NCBI GenBank assembly: GCA_035489755.1
Contig: DATGZK010000022.1
Coordinates: 1 to 64,000, forward strand
Direction: 5' to 3'
DNA from: UBA9160 sp035489755
GTDB lineage: Bacteria > Myxococcota_A > UBA9160
DNA length: 64,000 bases
Below the pieces are notes generated by a model, which was given only the letters and a program-made list of their open reading frames with translations, did not search any database and had not been told where the DNA came from. Position numbers and translations under genes: made by a program. Below, one piece after another: positions 43,384 through 51,392 of the stretch. The stretch's first letter is position 1. Each line of letters begins with the position of its first letter.

Positions 43384-44276
43384 GCCGATGCCTCGACCGG
43401 GGGAGCGAGCAGCTCCGCCACGCGCGTCGCAAGCTCTGCGAAGGTGCGCGCGGCTTGCGACGGGCGTCCTGGGTGATTCACGAAAGGACGGCCGGCGTCC
43501 GCGGCCGCCGCGAGGGCGGGATCGAACGGGATCCGGGCAAGCACCGGCACGTCGAGCTCGCGTGCCATGCGCTCGACCGGCGCCTCGCGGAAAAGCGAGC
43601 TCTCGCGACCGCAGGCCCCGCAGACCGCGGTTCCCATGTTCTCGATGAGGCCGAGCATGGGAATGCGCGCTTCGTGAGCCCGACGAATCGAGCGCTCGAC
43701 GGCGAGGAGGGAGACCTCCGTCGGGATGGTCACCGCGAGCGCGCCCGCGAGCTCGGAGTAGAGCCGGCAAAAGCTCGGCAGACGGTCCGCGCCCGGCGCA
43801 AGGTCAATCACCAAGAACTCGAGCTCGCCCCACAGGGTTCCGCCGAGGAGATCCGCAAGCGCCATCTCTTCCATCACACTGCGAAGCGGCGCGTGCTCAC
43901 CCGTCGCACCGTCGAAGGCCAGGGGCTCCGTACCCTGCAGGAAAAAGTCCATGCTTTGCACACGCAGCTCGAGCGGGCCGGGCGCAGGAAGGAGGCCCGA
44001 AGCGCCCACGCGCACGGGCTGTCCCCGCAGTCCCAGCATCTTCGCGACCGAGGGGCCGTTGAGGTCGGCGTCGAGGAGGCCGACTCGCGCTCCGCGCTGC
44101 GCAAGAGCTAAGGCGAGATTCACGGCAACCGCGCTCTTGCCGACGCCCCCCTTGCCACTCATCACGGCGAAGGTTGCCCGGACTTTGGCGAGGCGCTCGC
44201 GGATCCCTGCGCGCACCGATTCAACATCTTCGAGGGGCGGCAGTCCTCCTTCTGTGGGAGCCGCCCCAGGCGGCAT
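43380..44276 (-). CDS. Mrp/NBP35-type Fe-S cluster carrier ATPase
   Basis: 298 residues. P-loop ATPase of the MinD/Mrp group: deviant Walker A MSGKGGVGKSAVAVNLAL, LLDADLNGPSVAKMLG, and the subunit-bridging CxxC in NMGTAVCGACGRESSLF that binds a shared [4Fe-4S] cluster. Also LVIDLAPGADRLPSF. ATG 44276 overlaps the cysE stop as TAATG; the earlier ATG 44324 would overlap cysE by 49 bp. Inserts or transfers Fe-S clusters to client proteins such as NadA or the ferredoxin-like protein. Operon order: cysE, mrp, ccmH-like. Confidence 0.92.
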   Translation of the reverse strand: MPPGAAPTEGGLPPLEDVESVRAGIRERLAKVRATFAVMSGKGGVGKSAVAVNLALALAQRGARVGLLDADLNGPSVAKMLGLRGQPVRVGASGLLPAPGPLELRVQSMDFFLQGTEPLAFDGATGEHAPLRSVMEEMALADLLGGTLWGELEFLVIDLAPGADRLPSFCRLYSELAGALAVTIPTEVSLLAVERSIRRAHEARIPMLGLIENMGTAVCGACGRESSLFREAPVERMARELDVPVLARIPFDPALAAAADAGRPFVNHPGRPSQAARTFAELATRVAELLAPPVEASA

Positions 44277-45157
44277 TAGATATCCCAGTGGAGCTGCCGG
44301 TCTGGAGATTCGGTCGATTCGCACCCCTCGCGCGTCCCCACAAGCTGGGCGGGCGGCTCGATCTGCACCTTCGAGCAGGCAGGCACCGAGGCCGTGAGCC
44401 AGACGTTGCCGCCGATCACGCTCCCTTTCCCGATCACGGTGTCCCCACCGAGGATCTTCGCACCGGCATAGATCACAACGTCGTCCTCGATGGTGGGGTG
44501 GCGCTTTTGGCCGCGGATGGTTCTGCTCTGGACCGCGAGCGCGCCAAGGGTAACGCCCTGATACAAGCGGACTCTGTCTCCAATGACGCAGGTCTCGCCG
44601 ATCACGACCCCGGTCCCGTGGTCGACGAAAAAGCGCCGGCCGATGCGGGCTCCGGGATGGATGTCGATTCCCGTCCGTCCGTGCGCGTGCTCGGTCATCA
44701 TGCGAGGCACCAAGGGAACGCCGAGACGCTGGAGCTCGTGGGCAAGGCGGTACACGGCAATGGCGTCGAGACCCGGGTAGGAGACCAGGATCTCGGCGTA
44801 GCTCGTCGCCGCGGGGTCCCCGTCGAACGCAGCCTCCACGTCCTCGGCCAAGAGCTGGCGCACGAAGGGAAGCCGGCGCAGGAAGCGCGCCGCGATCGAC
44901 TCCGCAGTCTCCCCTTCCGGTAGGTTCAAGGTGCGCAGAATGCGCATGAGCCTTTCGGCGAGGTTCGAAATCTCCGCACGCAAGGCCGAGCGGTCACGCA
45001 CATAGAAGACGATGCTCTTTGCGCGTTCGGTCCAAGCGGTGACCTCTGCGCGCTCGGGAAAGCCTTCGGCAAGGGCTTTGCTGAGGGCGTCCGCTCCGGA
45101 CGCAGAGAGCGCCGCGATCGTGGACTCAAGAGCCTCCTCGGGTCGCTCGGGCTTCAT
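44276..45157 (-). CDS. cysE: Serine O-acetyltransferase
   Basis: 293 residues. First committed step of cysteine synthesis: serine plus acetyl-CoA to O-acetylserine. N-terminal helical domain (about 1-170), then left-handed beta-helix with hexapeptide repeats and the active site DIHPGARIGRRFFVDHGTG (catalytic His), VVIGETCVIGDRVRLYQGV and GQKRHPTIEDDVVIYAGAKI. This is the longer EpsC-like form. The ATG is placed where the acidic helix begins; the open frame upstream is Arg/Pro-rich shadow. Cysteine supply and Fe-S assembly genes follow in the same operon. Confidence 0.95.
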   Translation of the reverse strand: MKPERPEEALESTIAALSASGADALSKALAEGFPERAEVTAWTERAKSIVFYVRDRSALRAEISNLAERLMRILRTLNLPEGETAESIAARFLRRLPFVRQLLAEDVEAAFDGDPAATSYAEILVSYPGLDAIAVYRLAHELQRLGVPLVPRMMTEHAHGRTGIDIHPGARIGRRFFVDHGTGVVIGETCVIGDRVRLYQGVTLGALAVQSRTIRGQKRHPTIEDDVVIYAGAKILGGDTVIGKGSVIGGNVWLTASVPACSKVQIEPPAQLVGTREGCESTESPDRQLHWDI

Positions 45158-45252
45158 GGCAGGGTCCTCCGTCCGCTCCCCCACGACAGCCCGCAAAGGA
45201 TAGCGCGGGGGCGCCTTGGCCCCACGCAGCTGCGTGATAGCGTCCTTCGGGC

Positions 45253-45735
45253 ATGCGGCGCTCCGAATACAGCGCGGGCGGCGTCGTGCTGCGCCGCGTC
45301 GAGGGGGGCCTTGAGGTGGCGCTCGCCGAGCGCACCGACCGCAACACGGCCGAGCGTTCGGTTTGTCTGCCGAAGGGGCTCGTCGATGCCGGAGAGTCCG
45401 CGGAGGAGGCGGCGGTGCGGGAGGTCGCGGAGGAGACCGGACTTCGTGCGCGAATCCTCGAGCCGCTGCCCGAGGTGCGATATCGCTATGTGTCGCCGGT
45501 GGACGGCGCCCTCGTGGCAAAGCGCGTGCAATTCTTCGCCATGGCCTGGGAAGCCGGCGAGGCGCATCCCGCCGACGGCGAGATGGACCACGTCTTTTGG
45601 TGCGCCCTCGAAGGGGCGCCAGCGCGGCTTCGCTACGAAGGCGAGCGGCAAGCGGTGGAACATGTCCGCAGGCGCGCGTCGGCCCTCTCGCAGGGGCTGG
45701 CACCGGTTATAATCGACCCGCGACCCCCCGCCTGA
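45253..45735 (+). CDS. Nudix hydrolase
   Basis: 160 residues. Complete Nudix box within residues about 45-67: GLVDAGESAEEAAVREV followed by AEETGL (pattern Gx5Ex7REUxEExGU). Starts RRSEYSAGGVVLRRVEGG, typical of Ap4A/(di)NTP pyrophosphatases. Hydrolyses a nucleoside diphosphate linked to some moiety; substrate not determined. Divergent from cysE and followed on the same strand by a RecB-like nuclease. Confidence 0.9.
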   Translation: MRRSEYSAGGVVLRRVEGGLEVALAERTDRNTAERSVCLPKGLVDAGESAEEAAVREVAEETGLRARILEPLPEVRYRYVSPVDGALVAKRVQFFAMAWEAGEAHPADGEMDHVFWCALEGAPARLRYEGERQAVEHVRRRASALSQGLAPVIIDPRPPA

Positions 45736-45759
45736 ACTGATCCGAACGGGCCCCCCTCC

Positions 45760-46683
45760 ATGCCCGTTCCGCCGCCGGCCTTGCGCCGGGCCTGGAGCCG
45801 TGTGGCCTCCGTGTTCAGCCATTCCCGACTCTCGAGCTTCGAGAAGTGCCCGAAACAGTTCCATTTTCGCTACGTCCAGCGGCTTCCGCCGGAGAGCGAA
45901 TCGGTCGAAGCCTTCCTCGGAAAGCGCGTGCATGAAGTGCTGGAGAAGCTCTACCTCGTGGTCGCCGAGGGGCGCGTACCCTCCCTCGATCAGGTGGTTC
46001 GGCGCTTCCAGGCCAACTGGGATGAGGCGTACGACGCCGAGCGCATCCGGATCGTGAGGAACGAGCTCGACTCCTCTTTCTACCGTGAAATCGGGGTGCG
46101 CTCGCTGCGCAATTTCTACCGGCGCTACTACCCCTTCGACGGTGAGGAAACGCTCGGGATCGAGGAGCGGGTGACGTTCGCCCTGGATGCGGCGGGGAGC
46201 TATCGGATGCAGGGGGTGATCGATCGCCTCGTGCGGACCCGCGACGGCACGATCGAGATCCATGATTACAAGACAGGCCAGCGGGTCCCGCCCCAGCGCG
46301 CACTGGACGCGGATCGTCAGCTTGGGCTCTATCAGCTCGGCCTCGCAGCGCGCCTTGAGGGCGCCCCGGAAGTCCGTTTGGTCTGGCACTACCTCGCCGT
46401 GGACCAGCTGCGGGTCTCGCGCCGCAGCGCACAGCAACTCGAGGCGCTGCGGGAGCACACGATCGGCCTCATCGACTCCATCCAAGGCGAGCAGCGCTTC
46501 GAGCCGCGCCCGGGACCGCTGTGCAGCTGGTGCGAATATCGCGAGCGTTGCCCAGCCTTTGCGGCCGAGGCGCCGGCGGATCCCCTCGCCGGGCACACCC
46601 CCGTCGGTGCGCCGACGGGGCTCTCGCCCGCAGCGCTGCCGACTGCTGTGCCGCCGGCGCAGCTGTCGCTGTTCGGGCCCTAG
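45760..46683 (+). CDS. Stand-alone PD-(D/E)XK nuclease, RecB/Cas4-like with Fe-S cysteines
   Basis: 307 residues. N-terminal HSRLSSFEKCPKQFHFRYV; nuclease core with VIDRLVRTRDGTIEIHDYKTGQ (PD-E-x-K catalytic line: Asp, Glu, Lys), QLGLYQLGL helix. Four Cys (EKCP near 30; CSWCEYRERCP near 255) match the [4Fe-4S] staple of AddB/Cas4-type nucleases. The Ala/Pro-rich tail has no known domain. It is not next to a helicase or to CRISPR genes; it probably repairs or processes DNA ends. Start ATG 45760 is 24 nt after the Nudix stop. Confidence 0.9.
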   Translation: MPVPPPALRRAWSRVASVFSHSRLSSFEKCPKQFHFRYVQRLPPESESVEAFLGKRVHEVLEKLYLVVAEGRVPSLDQVVRRFQANWDEAYDAERIRIVRNELDSSFYREIGVRSLRNFYRRYYPFDGEETLGIEERVTFALDAAGSYRMQGVIDRLVRTRDGTIEIHDYKTGQRVPPQRALDADRQLGLYQLGLAARLEGAPEVRLVWHYLAVDQLRVSRRSAQQLEALREHTIGLIDSIQGEQRFEPRPGPLCSWCEYRERCPAFAAEAPADPLAGHTPVGAPTGLSPAALPTAVPPAQLSLFGP

Positions 46684-46699
46684 CGCTAGCGTCGCCGCC

Positions 46700-47458
46700 A
46701 TGGGTCTGCGGGTCGAGCGTATCCCGACGCTGCGCGACAACTATACCTACCTACTTGTGTGTGAGGCGAGCGGCGAGGCTGCCGTCGTCGACGCGCCCGA
46801 GGCGGGCCCGGTCGTGCGGCGGGTCGAGGCGACGGGGGCGCACGTCACCAAGATCCTCTCCACGCACCATCACCCTGACCACAGCGCTGCCAACCCCCAG
46901 CTGGCCAAGCAGTGGGGCGTTCCCGTCTACGGGCACGCCTCGGACGCAGGACGTTTGCCCGGGTTGACCGACGGTCTTGAGGAGGGGGACCGCGTGAGCG
47001 TCGGGCGTGAGATGGCCTCCGTGCTCCACATTCCCGCGCACACGCGCGGCCATATCGCCTACGTCTTCGAGGGAGCCGGGGCTCTTTTCTGTGGAGACAC
47101 ACTCTTCGCGGCGGGCTGCGGGCGCCTCTTCGAGGGGACGCCCGAGATGATGTTTCGCGCCCTCCACGAGAAGCTGGGACGCTTGCCCGGAGCCATGCGC
47201 GTCTACTGTGGACACGAATACACCGAGAGCAATCTGCGCTTCGCCGCACACGTGGATGCCGGAAATCTCGCCGTGCAGGAAAAGCTCGAGCGGGTTCGCG
47301 CCATCCGCGCGCGGCGGGCCGCCGACTGGCACGACGCGGGCGAAGCGGAGATGACGGTGCCGTCGACGCTGGCCGAAGAGCACGCGACAAACCCGTTCTT
47401 GCGCGCGCGCGACGCGGCCGAGCTCGGCCGGCTTCGGGCGCAGAAGGATGTGTTTTAG
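46700..47458 (+). CDS. gloB: Hydroxyacylglutathione hydrolase (glyoxalase II)
   Basis: 252 residues. Metallo-beta-lactamase fold enzyme that hydrolyses S-lactoylglutathione. Binuclear metal motif STHHHPDHSAAN, then HIPAHTRGHIAYVF, FCGDTLFAAGCGRLFEG and YCGHEYTESNLRFA, plus the C-terminal glutathione-binding domain ending TNPFLRARDAAEL. ATG 46700 begins the fold (LRVERIPTLRDNYTYLLV); the open frame upstream is the shadow of the nuclease gene. Ends convergent with the YkvA gene, overlapping 4 bp. Confidence 0.95.
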   Translation: MGLRVERIPTLRDNYTYLLVCEASGEAAVVDAPEAGPVVRRVEATGAHVTKILSTHHHPDHSAANPQLAKQWGVPVYGHASDAGRLPGLTDGLEEGDRVSVGREMASVLHIPAHTRGHIAYVFEGAGALFCGDTLFAAGCGRLFEGTPEMMFRALHEKLGRLPGAMRVYCGHEYTESNLRFAAHVDAGNLAVQEKLERVRAIRARRAADWHDAGEAEMTVPSTLAEEHATNPFLRARDAAELGRLRAQKDVF

Positions 47459-47964
47459 GCCCGGCCCGGGCGTCCGAAGATCCCACGCATTCGGCGCAGC
47501 GCGTCCCGAAATCGATCCTTCACGACCGTCTCGGCCCAGGTGGTGATGCGGTGGATCGCGACGAGGGCATCGCCTTGGCCGGGCCAGTGCGAGCGCACGA
47601 CGTCGGGATGCACGTCGTGCAAAAGCCGCGAGAGCGTCGCCGCGACCACGAACAGGTCGTCGACCAAACCAATCGGTCCGAGCAGAACCTCAGGCAGCAG
47701 GTCGATCGGCGAGAGCACATATCCCACACCGAAGAGCGCGACGGCCTTCGCACGAATCGGCACCCGATCGTCACGCATGAGACGGGTGAGCAGGACGACG
47801 GTGTCGGGCAGGAAGAGCAGGAGGTCGCCAAAGCCCGAGTTCGAGCGTACTCGCGGCGCGATCACGACGGCGCGCAGGCGGTCATAGAGCCTGCGCTCGC
47901 GCGGATTGAGCTCGATCACGATGGGCTCTTCGTCGCGCCGCTCTCGCATATCCGACGGCCTCAC
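47455..47964 (-). CDS. YkvA/DUF1232-family membrane protein
   Basis: 169 residues. The DUF1232 core is clear: VPIRAKAVALFGVGYVLSPI followed by DLLPEVLLGPIGLVDDLFVV, a helical hairpin at the membrane (about residues 75-115). N-terminus acidic (RRDEEPIVIELNPRERRLYD). Function of the family unknown. Its start is coupled to the SDR gene stop by an ATGA overlap. Confidence 0.9.
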   Translation of the reverse strand: MRPSDMRERRDEEPIVIELNPRERRLYDRLRAVVIAPRVRSNSGFGDLLLFLPDTVVLLTRLMRDDRVPIRAKAVALFGVGYVLSPIDLLPEVLLGPIGLVDDLFVVAATLSRLLHDVHPDVVRSHWPGQGDALVAIHRITTWAETVVKDRFRDALRRMRGIFGRPGRA

Positions 47965-48752
47965 GCGACGAGACCTTCGCCGCCGTCGACCTGGATCACA
48001 TTGCCCGTGAGCCAGCCGCAGCCCGGCGCGGAGAGAGCCACCAGCACCTGCGCGACGTCCTCGGGCGTGGTGAGGCGCCCGCGCGGGTGGCGCGCGAGGG
48101 CCATCTCCACCATCTCCCGGCTCCCGGGGATCTTGGCGAGGGCCGGGGTCTGGGTGACACCCGCGCAGAGCGCATTCACCGTAATCTCCTCGGGGGCGAG
48201 CTCGACCGCGAGCTGGCGCACGAGCGCTTCAAGGGCGGCCTTCGCGGCGCCGACCGGACCGTAGGCGGGCCACACGCGCTTTGCGCCCTCGCTCGTCATC
48301 GCGAATACGCGTGCGCCGCGCTCAAACAGGCCGGCCGCGACGAGGGCTTCCGTCCAATCCACAAGGCTCGTGGCCATGACGTCCAGGGTCATCGCCATCT
48401 GGGCGGGAGATACCGCTTCCTTGGCGGAGGGGGCGACCAGCGGGCGCAGCGTTCCGAACGCAAGGGAGTGGAGGAGCACGCGAACCCGGGGGCCCGAGCC
48501 TATGGCCTCCGCCATGGCCGCGACGACGTCGGCCCGCTGTGCGGGGTCTGCGGCGTTCACGTTGAAAAGGTGCGCCCGCCGGCCGCAGGCCTCGATGTCC
48601 TTCGCCACGGCCTCGGCAAGGGGCTGCGTGCTCTTTCGGTCGAGGTGGACCCCGACGACGTCGAGGCCCGCGGCCGCGAGCGCCCGGGCTGCGGCGGCTC
48701 CAAACCCGCTCGAGGCGCCGAGCACCACGCACCAACCCGGCAGCAGCGACAT
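47961..48752 (-). CDS. Short-chain dehydrogenase/reductase, enoyl-ACP-reductase-like (FabL type)
   Basis: 263 residues from ATG 48752 (AAGGAGGG 6 nt upstream). Rossmann SDR with CVVLGASSGFGAAAARAL, active-site YGPVGAAKAALEALVRQ (Tyr, Lys), ITVNALCAGVTQTPALAKIP and DVAQVLVALSAPGCGWLTGN with IQVDGGEG. The HSLAFGTLRPLV segment and the substrate loop resemble FabI/FabL enoyl reductases rather than sugar SDRs, but 3-oxoacyl reductase activity is possible. Transcribed with the YkvA gene. Confidence 0.88.
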   Translation of the reverse strand: MSLLPGWCVVLGASSGFGAAAARALAAAGLDVVGVHLDRKSTQPLAEAVAKDIEACGRRAHLFNVNAADPAQRADVVAAMAEAIGSGPRVRVLLHSLAFGTLRPLVAPSAKEAVSPAQMAMTLDVMATSLVDWTEALVAAGLFERGARVFAMTSEGAKRVWPAYGPVGAAKAALEALVRQLAVELAPEEITVNALCAGVTQTPALAKIPGSREMVEMALARHPRGRLTTPEDVAQVLVALSAPGCGWLTGNVIQVDGGEGLVA

Positions 48753-48797
48753 CGAGCCCTCCTTCCCTCGGCCCGCAAATCTTCTCACGAACCTGCG

Positions 48798-50279
48798 CTA
48801 GCGCCCAGCGGGAGCACTGGCTGCGCTGAAGTTGAGCGCACCCACGAGCGGCCTCCCGTCGGGCATCTTGCTCTTCTCGGCGGCGGGGTCCTCGAGGGAA
48901 AGCCCGAGAAGCGCCGCCACCGTCGGTGCGACGTCGATCTGACGCATCCGAGGGATCCGCACGTGGGGCCGCACGCCCGCGCCAAACGCAACGAAGCCAG
49001 GCGCCATCACGACGTGGTGCGGAAAGTAGCCAGCCCCTGCGCGCTCCGCCGCGGCGTGGAGGAGCGGCACCGAGACCGCCGCCCCGAACTCGTAACCGAG
49101 TGTGGCCTCAAGGCCGAACCAGGCCTCCGGATCCGCGCCGCTGCGCAGCATCTCCTCGGCGCTCACGATGCGAAAAGCGCCGGTCTGGGCCGCCGCCTCG
49201 CCCAAAGCCCGGCGCGCCAGCACCGCGTCCTCCTCCTTGCGCGCGTAGACGAACGCGGCTCCGCCGCTCGGCCGGACGTAGGCGGACCAGCGGGTGGTGA
49301 CGCCCGGCACGCCCGGGCTCGGGACGAGCAGGCCGACTTCGGCGAGCGCGACATTGGGTTCGAGCACGCTGTGCATGTCGACGACGCCGTGATCACCGAC
49401 GACGAAGATCGCCGCCGAGTGACCCGCAGCCGACGATTCGACGCATCCTACGAGCCGACGCAGCTCGGCGTCGGTCGCGGCCAAGGCATCGTGCGCCTGC
49501 GAGGAGGCGGGACCCTCGTCGCGAACCGCGGGCCAGGTCTGCGAAAGGTGCACGAGCAGGAGGCTGGGCGGCGCGCTCGAGCTCAGCATGGCGCAGGCAA
49601 GACCCACGAGCACGGCATCGCGCTCCGCGCTTGCTACGGCGACGCTGCGGCTCGACGCGCCGAGGCGGTGGGCCGGCTCGAGCAGGGCCGGGGTCGTGGA
49701 GGAGTCGAGAAGCGCGGGCCAGCCGGCAACGGCCGTCGGGAACTCCTCCGGGAAGAAGTAGTCCGCCGGGAGGCCGAAGCTCGCCGGCCAGCCGAGGGCC
49801 GCGGTCCGAAGGCCGCGGCTGCGGGCGACGCTCAGCAGCGTCGCCCCATGCGGTGCGACCGTATCCACCGGCGTCGGATCCGATGCACCTTCTGCCCGCA
49901 AGACGAGCTCTCCCGTAACACCGTGATGTGAGGGAAGCCGCCCCGTGAGCAAGGTCGCGTGCGCGGGCAACCTCGCGGCAGGCGCGACCGACTCGACGCG
50001 CTCCGCCAGCGCTCCCTCGGCCGCGCGCTCGGCGAGAAAGGGCATTGTCGCGCGGCGCCCCCCGGTCTCGAGATAGGCGCGAGGCATCAGGCCGGCGATG
50101 CTCACGAGCACGACGAGTTGCGGCGGACCGCTTCCAGGGGGAGGCACCGCAGGCTGCGGCTTCGGTTCGCTCTTCGCGACGGGGGCGGGCCCCTCGGGCG
50201 TCATGCGCACGGTCACGCAGCCTGCGAAGGCTGCGATGCCGAGTGCGACTGCCGCCGCAAGGCCGCACCGAGGCGTCAT
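48798..50279 (-). CDS. Alkaline-phosphatase-superfamily lipoprotein with degenerate active site
   Basis: 493 residues from ATG 50279. Lipobox IAAFAGCVT and a Pro-rich linker, then a type I phosphodiesterase/nucleotide pyrophosphatase fold: LVVLVSIAGLMPRAYLET, MPFLAERAAEGALAERV, SVAPAARLPAHATLLTGRLP, VVGDHGVVDMHSVLEPN and RQIDVAPTVAALLGLSLEDP. In active members the first motif is SxDG and a Thr nucleophile precedes LPxH; here these are SIAG and Arg/Ala. Metal-binding DHG and C-terminal His regions remain. It may bind rather than cleave its substrate. The ATG 50303 start eight codons upstream is less likely. Confidence 0.85.
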   Translation of the reverse strand: MTPRCGLAAAVALGIAAFAGCVTVRMTPEGPAPVAKSEPKPQPAVPPPGSGPPQLVVLVSIAGLMPRAYLETGGRRATMPFLAERAAEGALAERVESVAPAARLPAHATLLTGRLPSHHGVTGELVLRAEGASDPTPVDTVAPHGATLLSVARSRGLRTAALGWPASFGLPADYFFPEEFPTAVAGWPALLDSSTTPALLEPAHRLGASSRSVAVASAERDAVLVGLACAMLSSSAPPSLLLVHLSQTWPAVRDEGPASSQAHDALAATDAELRRLVGCVESSAAGHSAAIFVVGDHGVVDMHSVLEPNVALAEVGLLVPSPGVPGVTTRWSAYVRPSGGAAFVYARKEEDAVLARRALGEAAAQTGAFRIVSAEEMLRSGADPEAWFGLEATLGYEFGAAVSVPLLHAAAERAGAGYFPHHVVMAPGFVAFGAGVRPHVRIPRMRQIDVAPTVAALLGLSLEDPAAEKSKMPDGRPLVGALNFSAASAPAGR

Positions 50280-50498
50280 GCAGCCTCGTGCCGAAAGGCA
50301 CACTTCGCGCGAAGACTCGGCGATCGGGGAAGCGTTGGGAGAGAGAAGGCCGCGGCGACCCTCTCGGAGGAGCCAGAAAGCTTTCGCGCGCCCTCGCGCT
50401 CGAAGCAGCCCCTTGCTCTTCTCCTCACGGCGGATCCCGAAACCCGGGTTGGCGGGCGGATCTTCGGCTCGCTCTTAGAAGGCTCGGCATGCCTTTCA

Positions 50499-51392
50499 TC
50501 AGTGGAACACACCCTTGCGCTCGCGGCGCCCGCGCTCGAGCAAATCCGAAAGCGCGCGCCTGACCTCGTCCACCTTCTCCTCGATCGACGCGTCTTCGTC
50601 CGTGGGCGTGCCTTCAAAGCGCATGGGCTCACCAAAGTGGAGGTGATATTTCACGGGCAGCGGCAAGATGCCAAGGGGGCCGAGCCACGGGAAGCCCAGG
50701 GTGATCGGAAAGGCCGGCATCCCGAATAGGCGACCCAAGGCGGGCAGGTTCGTGAGACCTGGCTGCTGCTCCTCGGAGCCCACGATGCCGACGGGCACGA
50801 TCGGTGTGTCGGTCTCAAGCGCAAGACGCATGAAGCCAAGGCCCATGCGCTGGAGTCGATAGCGCTCGGCGAAGGGCTTATTTATCCCGCGCACGCCTTC
50901 AGGGAAGACCATCACACACTCGCCTGCCTCGAGCATCGAGACGCAGTTCTCCGGCGTACCCACTAGCACTCCGCCCCGCGCAGCCAGGACGTTGAACCAA
51001 GGGATGCGCGGGATCCAGTACTCGCCCATGGCCCGCACGATGCGCGGCGGCTCGGCTTCGAGCAGCATGGCCATCGAGAGCATGAGACCGTCGAAGGGGA
51101 GCTGCCCCGCATGGTTTGCGATGAGCAGAACGCGCCCTCGCGGAACGTTCTTCAAGTCATGGCATTCCGTGCGGAAGTAGTAGCGGTAAAGCAGCACCGC
51201 GGGCAGGGAGGAGCGGCGAATCACGTCGGGCTTAAAGCCGTAGGGATCGAAGCCGAACTCGTTCACGCGGGTGGGAAGTCGGGCAACGCGCGCGTCGAGC
51301 TCGCGCTCGATCTCGCGCAGGCTGAGCGGAACGACCGCACCCGCGAGATCGGAGAGCGCACCCCTGATCCCCGTGCGTCGCCGTGCCATCAT
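50499..51392 (-). CDS. PlsC-like phospholipid/glycerol acyltransferase
   Basis: 297 residues. Acyltransferase motif I in the variant IANHAGQLPFDGLMLSMAM (His and Asp six residues apart), motif III MVFPEGVRGINKPF, motif IV TPIVPVGIVGSEEQQPGL. N-terminal amphipathic helix rather than a TM anchor. Such proteins acylate lysophospholipids or related lipids at the inner membrane. Translationally coupled to the epimerase gene upstream by an ATGA overlap; the same pairing (SDR plus acyltransferase) occurs in lipid-related operons of actinobacteria and proteobacteria. Confidence 0.9.
   Translation of the reverse strand: MMARRRTGIRGALSDLAGAVVPLSLREIERELDARVARLPTRVNEFGFDPYGFKPDVIRRSSLPAVLLYRYYFRTECHDLKNVPRGRVLLIANHAGQLPFDGLMLSMAMLLEAEPPRIVRAMGEYWIPRIPWFNVLAARGGVLVGTPENCVSMLEAGECVMVFPEGVRGINKPFAERYRLQRMGLGFMRLALETDTPIVPVGIVGSEEQQPGLTNLPALGRLFGMPAFPITLGFPWLGPLGILPLPVKYHLHFGEPMRFEGTPTDEDASIEEKVDEVRRALSDLLERGRRERKGVFH

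Noticed and set aside
45154..46740. 528-residue minus-strand open frame opposite the Nudix and nuclease genes
   Set aside because: Both plus-strand genes carry complete catalytic motifs; the minus-strand product has none.
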